From positions 92,290-156,289 of the forward strand of contig NZ_NUZU01000010.1 in the NCBI RefSeq assembly GCF_002567005.1: 64,000 nucleotides of DNA, in the 5' to 3' direction. Source of the stretch: Bacillus sp. AFS073361. GTDB taxonomy: Bacteria > Bacillota > Bacilli > Bacillales > Cytobacillaceae. Position numbers and translations under genes: made by a program. The number at the start of each line of letters is the position of its first letter. The stretch's first letter is position 1. The notes under the pieces were generated by a model that worked only from the letters and a program-made list of their open reading frames with translations, was not told the DNA's origin and made no database searches. Positions 9,292 through 16,976 of the stretch are shown here, piece after piece.

Positions 9292-10179
9292 GTGAATAAT
9301 GATTTATTGATTTCAGGTTTTTCGGATGAAATTTCGTCTGATTTTGATATTCAAATAGAAGTTGTAGCGAAGTTAGGTATGCGTTACATTTCATTGCGGG
9401 GTATTGATGGGAAAAATATAGGTGACTTTACAGTCGATGAAGTTAAAGAAAATGTTCAACCAAGGCTTCAAAAAGCTGGAATCGGTGTTTCTTCTATCGG
9501 CTCACCTATTGGTAAAGTCTTCATCAATGATGAAGAAGGATTTGCAAAGCAAAAGCTGATGTTGGACACGCTTTGCCAAATTGCTATTTTATTAGATTGT
9601 AAATACATTCGTATATTCAGTTTTTATATTCCAAAAGGTGAAGTCCCCGACCAATATAAAGAAGATGTGATTAGCAAACTAAAAGAATTTGCGGCAATTG
9701 CGGAAAAATACAATGTTATTTTATTACATGAAAATGAAAAGGACATCTATGGAGATATTGCGAGAAGATGTTATGAGATTTTAAAAGAAGTTGGTTCAGC
9801 ACACTTTAAGGGGATTTTTGACTTTGCTAACTTTGTTCAGTGTGGTGAGGACACACAGGAGTGTTTCAATTTATTAAAGGAAGAAATCGTTTATATCCAT
9901 ATTAAAGATGCAGTTACAACCGATCATGAAAACGTAGTATGTGGCACGGGTGAAGGTAAGATTCCTGAGATTCTATCCCAAGTAATAAACAGTGGTTACA
10001 AGGGCTTTCTAACACTTGAACCACATCTAGTTCTCTTTGACTCCTTAAAAGATCTAGAGCTTGAGGATGCGGCGGAGGTTATTAAGGACAACAAAGGGCT
10101 GGATGGTGTCAGCGGCTACAAGCTTCAATATGAAGCACTTCTAGACATTCTTAAAGAAATCGAAAGCGAGGGAATTTAA
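9292..10179 (+). CDS. Sugar phosphate isomerase/epimerase-like TIM-barrel protein
   Basis: A 295-residue protein of the AP-endonuclease-family-2 TIM-barrel fold used by sugar isomerases, epimerases and dehydratases (IolE/IolI/YcjR-like). The segments KLGMRYISLRGIDGKN (near residue 30), IRIFSFYIP, LLHENEKDIYGD, GIFDFANFVQCGED and VYIHIKDA carry the usual metal-site Glu, Asp and His positions. The GTG at 9292 is taken as start because AAGGAGG ends 11 bases before it; an upstream in-frame ATG at 9238 has no ribosome site. It is the first gene of a four-gene operon with only two bases before the next gene. The substrate is unknown; with the Gfo/Idh partners it may process a keto-sugar. Confidence 0.85.
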   Translation: MNNDLLISGFSDEISSDFDIQIEVVAKLGMRYISLRGIDGKNIGDFTVDEVKENVQPRLQKAGIGVSSIGSPIGKVFINDEEGFAKQKLMLDTLCQIAILLDCKYIRIFSFYIPKGEVPDQYKEDVISKLKEFAAIAEKYNVILLHENEKDIYGDIARRCYEILKEVGSAHFKGIFDFANFVQCGEDTQECFNLLKEEIVYIHIKDAVTTDHENVVCGTGEGKIPEILSQVINSGYKGFLTLEPHLVLFDSLKDLELEDAAEVIKDNKGLDGVSGYKLQYEALLDILKEIESEGI

Positions 10180-10181
10180 TT

Positions 10182-11342
10182 ATGGCAGATGTAAGATTAG
10201 GGATTATTGGATTAGGTGCAGAAGGTGGTATGTACGCTAATTTCATTTCTGAAGGAAAAGTTAAAAACATGGTGATTGGTGCGATTTGTGATAATGATCC
10301 TGCTAAAAAACAAGTAGCGGAAGAGAAGTATCCTGGTGTTCCTTTCTACGATAATTATATCGATATGCTTGAAAGTGGTGATGTTGATGCAGTCGTTACA
10401 ACTGTTCCACATTATCTACATCCTGAAATGGGAATTGAATCACTAAAAAGAAACATTCATGCATTAGTGGAAAAACCAGCTGGTGTTTATACAAAACAAG
10501 TGAAAGAGTTAAACGATTTTGCAGCATCCAAGCCTGAACTTAGGTTTGCCATTTTCTTTAACCAGCGTACAAATCCACTTTATAAAAAAGTAAAAGAACT
10601 TATTGATAATGGTGAGATTGGCAGCATCCGCAATACCAACTGGATTATTACTACCTGGTGGAGACCTCAAGGGTACTACAATCAAAGTGAATGGAGAGCA
10701 ACTTGGGGTGGAGAAGGCGGTGGTGTCCTTGTAAACCAAGCACCACACCAAATTGACTTGCTTCAATGGATTTGCGGCATGCCGAAAAAGGTTTATGCAA
10801 AAGTAAATTATGGCTATCAAAGAGATATTGTGGTTGAGGACGATGTGACTGCAGTATTTGATTATGGAAATGGTGCTACTGGTGTATTCGTAACTCGTAC
10901 ACACGATGTAATGGGAACTGACCGTTTAGAAATCCTGGGAGATAAAGGAAAAATCGTGGTAGATGATAGTAAGAAAGTAACCATTAAGCGCCTGAAACAA
11001 TCTGAGAATGAAATGAGCAATTCCATGGATATGTCAGATGTTATGAAGCTGTTTATGGGCGGCGGTGCAGGTGACATTTTCACTGAGGAAGTACTTGATT
11101 TTGGTAATGTTTGGGGCGAACAGCACATTGCTGTCTTAGAAGACTTTGCTTCTTCAATTGTAGAAGGTACCCCATTATTAGCTCCTGGCAGCGATGGAAT
11201 TAATGGTGTTAGACTTGCAAATGCGATGCACCTGTCAAGCTGGTTAGGCAAGGAAATAGAAGTACCATTTGATGAAGATTTATTCCTAGAAGAATTAAAT
11301 AAACGGATTGCTGAAGAAGGAAAATACCCGGTTAGAAAGTAA
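10182..11342 (+). CDS. Gfo/Idh/MocA-family NAD(P)-dependent sugar dehydrogenase 1
   Basis: A 386-residue oxidoreductase. The N-terminal Rossmann domain has GLGAEG (10-15), the family marker EKP is at 97-99 (VEKPAG), and the C-terminal alpha/beta domain carries GGGVLVNQAPHQID (about 179-192), where NQ-x-x-H replaces the more common D-x-G-x-H. Such enzymes oxidise or epimerise hydroxyls of sugars, inositols or glycosides; 3-oxidation of glycosides is one known role. It sits two bases after the TIM-barrel gene and is followed by a hairpin and then a second Gfo/Idh gene, so it is probably co-translated with the first. The substrate is not readable, but the location in a uronate island suggests a uronoside or sugar acid. 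Confidence 0.9.
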   Translation: MADVRLGIIGLGAEGGMYANFISEGKVKNMVIGAICDNDPAKKQVAEEKYPGVPFYDNYIDMLESGDVDAVVTTVPHYLHPEMGIESLKRNIHALVEKPAGVYTKQVKELNDFAASKPELRFAIFFNQRTNPLYKKVKELIDNGEIGSIRNTNWIITTWWRPQGYYNQSEWRATWGGEGGGVLVNQAPHQIDLLQWICGMPKKVYAKVNYGYQRDIVVEDDVTAVFDYGNGATGVFVTRTHDVMGTDRLEILGDKGKIVVDDSKKVTIKRLKQSENEMSNSMDMSDVMKLFMGGGAGDIFTEEVLDFGNVWGEQHIAVLEDFASSIVEGTPLLAPGSDGINGVRLANAMHLSSWLGKEIEVPFDEDLFLEELNKRIAEEGKYPVRK

Positions 11343-11352
11343 TCGAACATTT

Positions 11353-11392
11353 GAAACGAACTCGGGTGCAAATACGCTCCCGGGTTCGTTTC
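11353..11392 (+). other. Intra-operon stem-loop
   Basis: A 14-bp stem (GAAACGAACTCGGG against CCCGGGTTCGTTTC, one G-U pair) with a 12-base loop between the two Gfo/Idh genes. No T-run follows, so it is more likely an mRNA processing or stability element than a terminator. Confidence 0.7.
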
Positions 11393-11410
11393 AAAAAAGG
11401 GGAGGAGCAA

Positions 11411-12415
11411 ATGCTAAAAGTTGCGGTAATTGGACTTGGAGATATTTCTAAAATTCATATTCCAGCTATACAAGCTAACCCAAATGCCGAGTTGGCGGCA
11501 GTTTGTGATATTAATGAATCATTAAAAGATACCGTACCAGGGGTAAATTTTTATACGGATTATAACGAGATGCTTGAAATAGAAAACCTTGATGTTGTCC
11601 ATAATTGTCTTCCTCACTATCTACATTATCCTGTAACAAGAGATTGTGTAGATGCGGGAGTTCATGTTTTTCAAGAAAAGCCGTTGGGCTTGAACACTGA
11701 GGAAGGAAGGGCACTGGTAAAACTAGAGGAAGGCCATAGTGAAGTTAAAATCGGAGTCTGTTTACAAAACCGTTATAATGAGTCGTTTGAAATGCTTATG
11801 GAGATTGTCAAAGGCGGCGAATATGGCAAAGTCACAGGAGTTAAAGGGCTGGTGGCATGGTATAGGCCAAAAGCTTATTATGATGTGAAACCATGGCGTG
11901 GAAAAATGGCGTATGCCGGGGGCGGTTCCATGATCAATCAATCCCTTCATACACTGGATTTAATCCAGCTAGTCGGAGGAAAAATAGAATTAATAAGAGG
12001 TTCTGTGGACCAATTATTGGATTATGGGATTGAAGTGGAAGATACAGCTTCTGCACATATACTCTTCGAAAACGGTGCAAGAGGATTATATTTTTCAACC
12101 AATGCCAATCCAGAGAACTCCAGTGTAGAGCTAGAAGTATATCTTGAAAAGGGTAAATTCATCATTAAAGACAGCATTCTCACAAGGATAAATGAAGAGG
12201 GAAAAAAGGAAGAATTGATAGAAGATGCTAAGCTGCCTGGCTCGAAATTCTATTATGGTGCCAGCCACGCGAAAACAATCAATCAATTCTATAACTGTAT
12301 TTTACAGGGCACTCATGATTATGTTCATGCAAAGGATGCGCTTGTATCTATTCAAATGATTGATGCCATTCGACTATCTTCAGAGACAAAACAAAGTATT
12401 AAGATGGAGGGGTAA
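11411..12415 (+). CDS. Gfo/Idh/MocA-family NAD(P)-dependent sugar dehydrogenase 2
   Basis: A 334-residue oxidoreductase. GLGDIS at 8-13 is the coenzyme loop, QEKPLG (88-93) the family lysine motif, and GGGSMINQSLHTLD (170-183) the active-site strand with Asn176-Gln177 and His180, the same NQ variant as its neighbour. The ATG at 11411 follows GGGGAGGAG; an upstream in-frame start at 11351 would run through the stem-loop and is unlikely. It ends two bases before the next TIM-barrel gene. Two such dehydrogenases beside two TIM-barrel proteins suggest an oxidise - rearrange/cleave - reduce sequence on a sugar substrate, as known for 3-keto-glycoside pathways. Confidence 0.9.
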   Translation: MLKVAVIGLGDISKIHIPAIQANPNAELAAVCDINESLKDTVPGVNFYTDYNEMLEIENLDVVHNCLPHYLHYPVTRDCVDAGVHVFQEKPLGLNTEEGRALVKLEEGHSEVKIGVCLQNRYNESFEMLMEIVKGGEYGKVTGVKGLVAWYRPKAYYDVKPWRGKMAYAGGGSMINQSLHTLDLIQLVGGKIELIRGSVDQLLDYGIEVEDTASAHILFENGARGLYFSTNANPENSSVELEVYLEKGKFIIKDSILTRINEEGKKEELIEDAKLPGSKFYYGASHAKTINQFYNCILQGTHDYVHAKDALVSIQMIDAIRLSSETKQSIKMEG

Positions 12416-12417
12416 CC

Positions 12418-13278
12418 ATGAAAAAGGGTAAAATCGGCGTGCAAATGATGATGCTTAAAGGCAAAGTCGAAGAACTTGGTGCCTATGAAACAATGAAAAA
12501 AGTAAGTGAACTTGGCTATCACGCTGTTGAGGTATCACAGATCCCGATGACAGCTGAGAATGTCGCGGAATTAAGGAGAGCTAGTATCGACTTTGATATC
12601 AAAATAGCAGCTCTTTCAGCTGCACTAGAGCCCATGCTTCCTGGAGTGCCTGGTGAGACATTAACTAGTGATTTTGAAAAAATCGTAAATGATTGTAAGA
12701 CGCTCGACTGTAATTTTTTACGAATCGGAATGCTGCCGTTAACTTGTATGGGTCACAAAGATAGAATCATGGATTTTATTGAAAAAGCAGAAGCGATGGC
12801 CCATAGATTAGCTGAACATGGAATTGAATTGTATTATCATACACATCATCTTGAATTCCAAAAATATGATGGTGAATATTTATTGGATATCATTAAAAAT
12901 AACACAACTAAACTAGGTTTTGAGTTAGATGTTCACTGGATTCAAAGAGCAGGCGTAAACCCTGTTGAGATTGTTAAACAATACGCTGGACGCATTTCTT
13001 TAATTCACCTCAAAGATTACCGAATCGGACAAATGGATTTAAGTGAAGTAGACTTTAAAGATATGGCAAAATTCATGCATATCTTTACGAATACGATTGA
13101 ATTTGCGGAACTTGGGGAAGGTAACCTTGATATCAAGGCAATTACTGAAGCAGGTCTAGAGAGTGGCGCACAGTATTTCTTGGTGGAACAAGATGATACC
13201 TATGGCCGCGATCCATTTGACTGTTTAGAAATTTCAGCAAAACATTTGAGAAAATTAGGATTTACTGAATGGTTTTAA
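12418..13278 (+). CDS. Sugar phosphate isomerase/epimerase-like TIM-barrel protein 2
   Basis: A 286-residue TIM-barrel protein of the same superfamily as the 9292 gene, not closely similar to it. Visible blocks include ELGYHAVEVSQIPM (around 30-43), LYYHTHHLEFQKYDGEYLLD (His/Glu metal-site strand), GFELDVHWIQRAGVNP with the Asp-x-His-Trp motif, and ISLIHLKDYRIG. The arrangement is that of xylose-isomerase-like barrel enzymes such as YcjR, IolE or DgpB-like proteins. It is the last gene of the operon, two bases after the second dehydrogenase. A role in epimerising, dehydrating or beta-eliminating a 3-keto sugar is possible; the sequence does not decide it. Confidence 0.88.
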   Translation: MKKGKIGVQMMMLKGKVEELGAYETMKKVSELGYHAVEVSQIPMTAENVAELRRASIDFDIKIAALSAALEPMLPGVPGETLTSDFEKIVNDCKTLDCNFLRIGMLPLTCMGHKDRIMDFIEKAEAMAHRLAEHGIELYYHTHHLEFQKYDGEYLLDIIKNNTTKLGFELDVHWIQRAGVNPVEIVKQYAGRISLIHLKDYRIGQMDLSEVDFKDMAKFMHIFTNTIEFAELGEGNLDIKAITEAGLESGAQYFLVEQDDTYGRDPFDCLEISAKHLRKLGFTEWF

Positions 13279-13286
13279 ATAAAATG

Positions 13287-13317
13287 GGTGTCAGGCACTA
13301 GGATGGTGTCAGGCACC
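13287..13317 (+). repeat. GGTGTCAGGCAC repeat, two tandem copies
   Basis: GGTGTCAGGCAC occurs at 13287-13298 and GGTGTCAGGCACC at 13305-13317, 18 bases apart, in the gap after the Gfo/TIM operon. Further copies lie at 7851 (reverse) and 17187. Confidence 0.75.
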
Positions 13318-13330
13318 TTTCTTTTATTTA

Positions 13331-13370
13331 ACAAAAAAACCAATTCACATTTTATTTTCGTGAATTGGTT
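13331..13370 (-). terminator. Terminator of the second ROK gene
   Basis: An 11-bp stem AACCAATTCAC/GTGAATTGGTT; on the minus strand it runs into seven T. It ends the 13407 gene and may also stop the convergent operon. Confidence 0.82.
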
Positions 13371-13406
13371 CTGATTGGTTCAGATTATTGTTACTTTTTG
13401 CTTCTT

Positions 13407-14588
13407 CTATTTATGGGGAAAGCTTTCTTCGCTCAAAGTTAAACATAGCTCTGAAACTCCTAAAAAGTTTTGAAGGGATAAAGCACAGGCTCCCATAATA
13501 CATGCCTTTTTGCCAAATTCAGAGATATACAATTCAGAAAAATGGCTAATTGAGGAAGAAAGATGGGTTTTGAGTTTATTGGCGGTATCTGGAAATAAAC
13601 GAAGTGCTTCACTATTGACCACTAGGATTTCAGGATTATAAAGGTTAATTAAATTATTTAACCCAATCGAAAGAAAATAAAGAAATTGATCTAACTCTTC
13701 ATTGAAAGCAGAATCATGTTCTTTAATCCGATGCTGGATATCCTCAAAGTTGAAAGCCAAATCTTTTTGTTTCTCAGCCAATTTGATAAATAGGCTCATT
13801 TCAGAGGCGTATTGCTCCCAGCATCCTAAATTTCCGCAACTGCAGGGCAGGCCATTTGGAACGACAATCATGTGCCCAATCTCACCTGCATAGCCGTGGT
13901 ATCCTTTGAATAATACACCATTGATAATGAATCCAATTCCAATTCCAGAATACAAACTAACCGATAATAAGTTGCTACTTTGATGGTGTTTGTACACTTT
14001 TTCCGCAATCGAGCATAAGTTGGCATTATTTTCGATGTAAACTTTGACTCCAATTTCATTCTCTAAGTCTTTTTTTAAGTTTTTGTTTTGCCAGCCATGT
14101 TGGGGGACATAATCAACCATTTCATTTTTATTGACAATTCCATGGATTCCAATCGCAATTCCAACAATACCGTAATAAGAAGGAGCGAACCTTTGTGTAT
14201 AACTTTTAATTTGTTCAATTAATAAATCCAGAATGACATCATAAGCTGATACTTGCAGTTCAATTATTTCGGTCTGAACGGAAGTACCGATTAAATCTGA
14301 TATGGTAAATGTAATTGAATTTTTATCCAAATCGATTCCGAGGACAAAACCTGCCTCACGGTTAATAGAGAGCATGACTGGCCTTCTCCCTAAACTTTTG
14401 TGTTCCTGTTGTGTTTCAATAATTAATTTTTTTTCTAACAAATCGGATACCTGTACTGAGATTGTAGCTTTATTTAATCCCGTCATTTTTGCTAACTCTG
14501 CTCTAGATATCATTTTATGCTCAACAATTTTACTTAAGATTAACGATCTGTTCATTTTTTTGATAAATGCTGCATCTCCTGTGAGCAT
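13407..14588 (-). CDS. ROK-family (XylR/NagC-type) transcriptional repressor 2
   Basis: A 393-residue paralogue of the ROK repressor at 3318-4514, collinear over its length: N-terminal winged helix-turn-helix (ISRAELAKMTGLNKATISVQV), then a ROK domain with VYIENNANL in place of the kinase ENDAN motif and the zinc motif CSCGNLGCWEQY. The start is set at the ATG at 14588, six bases after AGGAGG; an earlier in-frame start adds 13 unlikely residues. It is divergent from the larA-homologue operon, with a 25-bp operator between. The two ROK proteins probably have overlapping DNA targets but might sense different ligands, for example a uronate and an aldonate. This is inferred from the shared operators. 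Confidence 0.93.
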   Translation of the reverse strand: MLTGDAAFIKKMNRSLILSKIVEHKMISRAELAKMTGLNKATISVQVSDLLEKKLIIETQQEHKSLGRRPVMLSINREAGFVLGIDLDKNSITFTISDLIGTSVQTEIIELQVSAYDVILDLLIEQIKSYTQRFAPSYYGIVGIAIGIHGIVNKNEMVDYVPQHGWQNKNLKKDLENEIGVKVYIENNANLCSIAEKVYKHHQSSNLLSVSLYSGIGIGFIINGVLFKGYHGYAGEIGHMIVVPNGLPCSCGNLGCWEQYASEMSLFIKLAEKQKDLAFNFEDIQHRIKEHDSAFNEELDQFLYFLSIGLNNLINLYNPEILVVNSEALRLFPDTANKLKTHLSSSISHFSELYISEFGKKACIMGACALSLQNFLGVSELCLTLSEESFPHK

Positions 14589-14632
14589 AAAGAACCTCCT
14601 TAGTTTTTTAAAAGGAAAAAATCTCATATTTA

Positions 14633-14661
14633 TTGACGTAAATTGTTCATAATGTTATTAT
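14633..14661 (+). promoter_or_regulatory. SigA-type promoter of the larA-homologue operon
   Basis: TTGACG (14633-14638), a 17-base spacer and TATTAT (14656-14661). The inferred start near 14668 is at the edge of the 25-bp operator. Confidence 0.75.
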
Positions 14662-14669
14662 ACAGATAA

Positions 14670-14694
14670 TTAGTTTGTTTGGTAAACAAATTAA
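14670..14694. promoter_or_regulatory. ROK/XylR-type operator, copy 3
   Basis: Arms TTAGTTTGTTTG and TAAACAAATTAA around a single central base; 10 of 12 positions pair. The left arm is close to the Bacillus xyl operator half-site. It places the nickel-epimerase operon in the same regulon as uxaC and transporter 2. Confidence 0.8.
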
Positions 14695-14722
14695 ATAAAA
14701 ATACCTTTTTTTATACTTCTTT

Positions 14723-14736
14723 TGTAAGGGATTACA
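14723..14736. promoter_or_regulatory. 14-bp GG-centred palindrome, copy D
   Basis: TGTAAGGGATTACA lies in the leader of the larA-homologue operon. Unlike copies B and C it has no adjoining CG-centred cre-like site. Confidence 0.5.
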
Positions 14737-14826
14737 AGAGGATTATCATTTATAAAATTTCATAAGTACATGGAATAGGATCGAAAGAGGAAAACTTAAT
14801 AGGTATAAAAAAGGAGTGAAGCAACT

Positions 14827-16095
14827 ATGGGTATCCTGCAAGAATTATTAAAAGATATTCCAGTTCCTAAAATGGCAAAGGTCAAAGTGAACTTTGATAA
14901 CAAAAAAATTGATGACCTTGGTTCAACCCTGATGGCACAATTACAACGAGTAGAAATTCAGGAAAAGGTTAAGCCTGGGATGGAAATTGCCATCGCTGTT
15001 GGCAGCCGGGGGCTCGATCGCCTCGTTGAAATGACCGAAGTAACAGTAAGATTTTTAAAAGATTTGGGGACCAAACCTTTCATAGTGCCAAGTATGGGGA
15101 GCCACGGGGGCGCGACAGCGGAGGGACAGCGCGAAGTTTTAGCACATCTTGGGGTAACCGAAGAAAGTGTCGGCTGTGAGATTCGCTCTTCAATGGAAGT
15201 AGTAAAAATTAGTGAGCTGCCGAATGGATTGCCTATTTATGTGGATAAATTTGCTTCAGAAGCAGATGGAATTGTGGTCATTAACCGTATCAAACCACAC
15301 ACAGCTTTTCGTGGTCCTGTTGAAAGTGGAATGATGAAGATGATCAGTATTGGGTTAGGAAAGCAAAAAGGTGCAGAAGCTTGCCATCAAATGGGATTTA
15401 AGTATATGGCAGAAAATGTTCCTGCCATGGCGAAGATCATCATGGAAAAGACCCCATTCCTGTTTGGGGTTGCATCCGTTGAAAATGCATTTGATAAAGT
15501 AGCTATTATTGAAGTACTTACGACAGAAGAGATTATAAATAAAGAACCTGAACTTCAAAAGCAAGCAAAAGAGTTATTGCCAAAGCTTTTCTTTGATCAA
15601 TTGGATGTCCTTGTCATTGATGAAATTGGCAAAAACATTAGTGGAGATGGAATGGATCCTAATATTACCGGACGTTATCCAACTCCATATGCTTCTGGTG
15701 GACCGGATGTTAACAAAATGGTGGTCCTCGATGTAACCCATCAATCCGAGGGAAATGCAAATGGGGTAGGAACGGCAGACTTTACGACGCAACGGCTTGT
15801 AGACAAGATGGATAAAGAAGGAACCTATGCGAATGGTTTAACTTCAACCGTTGTGGCTCCAACTAAAATTGCTACGACCTTACCAAATGATAAACAAGCA
15901 TTCCAAGCAGCAATTAAAACATGTAACATTCTAGATTTTACGAACGTTAAATTAGTACGCATAAAAAATACATTAGTATTAAGTGAAATTGAAGTATCGG
16001 AGCCTTTACTAGATTACGTGAGGCAGCATCCTAATATGGAACAATGTTCTGATCTTTATGACATTCCTTTCAATGAAAGTGGAAATTTATTTTAA
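14827..16095 (+). CDS. Nickel-pincer-dependent racemase/epimerase (LarA superfamily), probably D-gluconate/D-mannonate 2-epimerase
   Basis: A 422-residue LarA-superfamily protein. Compared with L. plantarum LarA from memory, the key residues are in place: Arg61 (GSRG), His93 (SMGSHGG), His158 (KPHTAF), Lys171 (SGMMKM) and His187 (EACHQMG). The Lys-to-His distance of 16 equals that between the cofactor-bearing Lys184 and nickel ligand His200 of LarA. The family deprotonates C2 of alpha-hydroxy acids with the nickel-pincer nucleotide. Known members include lactate and malate racemases and D-gluconate 2-epimerases. Its operon holds an SDR, gluconokinase and the cofactor genes larE, larB and larC, beside uxaC and gndA, so mannonate/gluconate epimerisation is the best reading. 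Lactate racemase is less likely in this context. The ATG follows AAGGAGTGAAG. Confidence 0.85.
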   Translation: MGILQELLKDIPVPKMAKVKVNFDNKKIDDLGSTLMAQLQRVEIQEKVKPGMEIAIAVGSRGLDRLVEMTEVTVRFLKDLGTKPFIVPSMGSHGGATAEGQREVLAHLGVTEESVGCEIRSSMEVVKISELPNGLPIYVDKFASEADGIVVINRIKPHTAFRGPVESGMMKMISIGLGKQKGAEACHQMGFKYMAENVPAMAKIIMEKTPFLFGVASVENAFDKVAIIEVLTTEEIINKEPELQKQAKELLPKLFFDQLDVLVIDEIGKNISGDGMDPNITGRYPTPYASGGPDVNKMVVLDVTHQSEGNANGVGTADFTTQRLVDKMDKEGTYANGLTSTVVAPTKIATTLPNDKQAFQAAIKTCNILDFTNVKLVRIKNTLVLSEIEVSEPLLDYVRQHPNMEQCSDLYDIPFNESGNLF

Positions 16096-16117
16096 TAGAA
16101 AAAGGGAGAGAGTAATC

Positions 16118-16888
16118 ATGGCACAATTATTTGATTTAAGTGGCACAGTTGCAGTTGCAATTGGTGGAAATGGTGTTTTGGGGTCAGCAATGGCAAAAGG
16201 CTTGGCTTCCCACGGCGCCAAAGTTGCAATTGTTGGACGTAATCTTGAAAAAGCAGAAGAAGTTGCCAAGGAAATTAATGAGAGTGGCGGGGAAGCCAAG
16301 GCATTTTCTGCAGATGTTAGTTCAAAGGAGTCTTTAGTTAACGCAGCAAATGAAATTGATCAATGGTCTGGCGGCTGGGACATTCTATTAAACGCCCCGG
16401 GTACAAATAGTGCTACACCCTTCTTTGAACTTGGTATGGACGAATGGGACAAAATTATGGATATAAATTTAAAAGGTATTGTGTTAACCTGTCAGATTTT
16501 TGCAAAGAAAATGATTGAGCAGGAAAGAAAAGGAAGTATTATTAATATCTCTTCTGTTTCTTCAACAACCCCATTATCAAGAGTATTTACTTATTCCGTA
16601 TCAAAAGCTGGCCTTAACAGCGTTACACAATTTTTAGCACGTGAATTTGCACCAAATGGGATTCGTGTCAATGCAATTATTCCAGGATTTTTCCCTGCGG
16701 AACAAAACCGAAAAATTTTAGATAAAGAGCGGATTGAATCAATCATGAGACATACTCCAATGAATCGTTTTGGTGAAGCGGAAGAGTTACAAGGTGCTGC
16801 GGTTTGGCTTGCTTCTGAAAAAGCGTCGAGTTTTGTAACAGGAACGCTTATAAGAGTAGATGGCGGCTTTGGCAGCATGACAATATAA
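16118..16888 (+). CDS. SDR oxidoreductase, probable D-fructuronate reductase (mannonate-forming)
   Basis: A 256-residue classical short-chain dehydrogenase. The glycine-rich coenzyme loop is GGNGVLG (16-22), Asp66 lies in ADVS, Asn92 in LNAPG, Ser around 145-149 in NISSVSS, and the YxxxK pair is Tyr159/Lys163 (YSVSK). The tail SSFVTGTLIRVDGGFGS resembles the B. subtilis YjmF/UxuB-type D-mannonate oxidoreductase, which is an SDR. It would reduce UxaC-derived D-fructuronate to D-mannonate. The ATG at 16118 follows AAAGGGAGAG, 22 bases after the larA homologue; an earlier in-frame ATG overlaps larA and has no ribosome site. A gluconate 5-dehydrogenase-type activity is an alternative. Confidence 0.85.
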   Translation: MAQLFDLSGTVAVAIGGNGVLGSAMAKGLASHGAKVAIVGRNLEKAEEVAKEINESGGEAKAFSADVSSKESLVNAANEIDQWSGGWDILLNAPGTNSATPFFELGMDEWDKIMDINLKGIVLTCQIFAKKMIEQERKGSIINISSVSSTTPLSRVFTYSVSKAGLNSVTQFLAREFAPNGIRVNAIIPGFFPAEQNRKILDKERIESIMRHTPMNRFGEAEELQGAAVWLASEKASSFVTGTLIRVDGGFGSMTI

Positions 16889-16976
16889 ATCCAAGGTGAA
16901 CATAATTCTAAAGTCCATTAAATAAATTAACAATGGCTGACTTAAATTAGATATGGGATTGGGGGAGAAACAGACC

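Noticed and set aside
10862..11410. Long antisense open frame over the first Gfo/Idh gene
   Set aside because: It is a shadow of a well-supported gene and has no recognisable domain.
1742..14694. Xylose regulon, because the operators look like xyl operators
   Set aside because: No xylose isomerase, xylulokinase or xylosidase is present; the genes are uronate and gluconate related.
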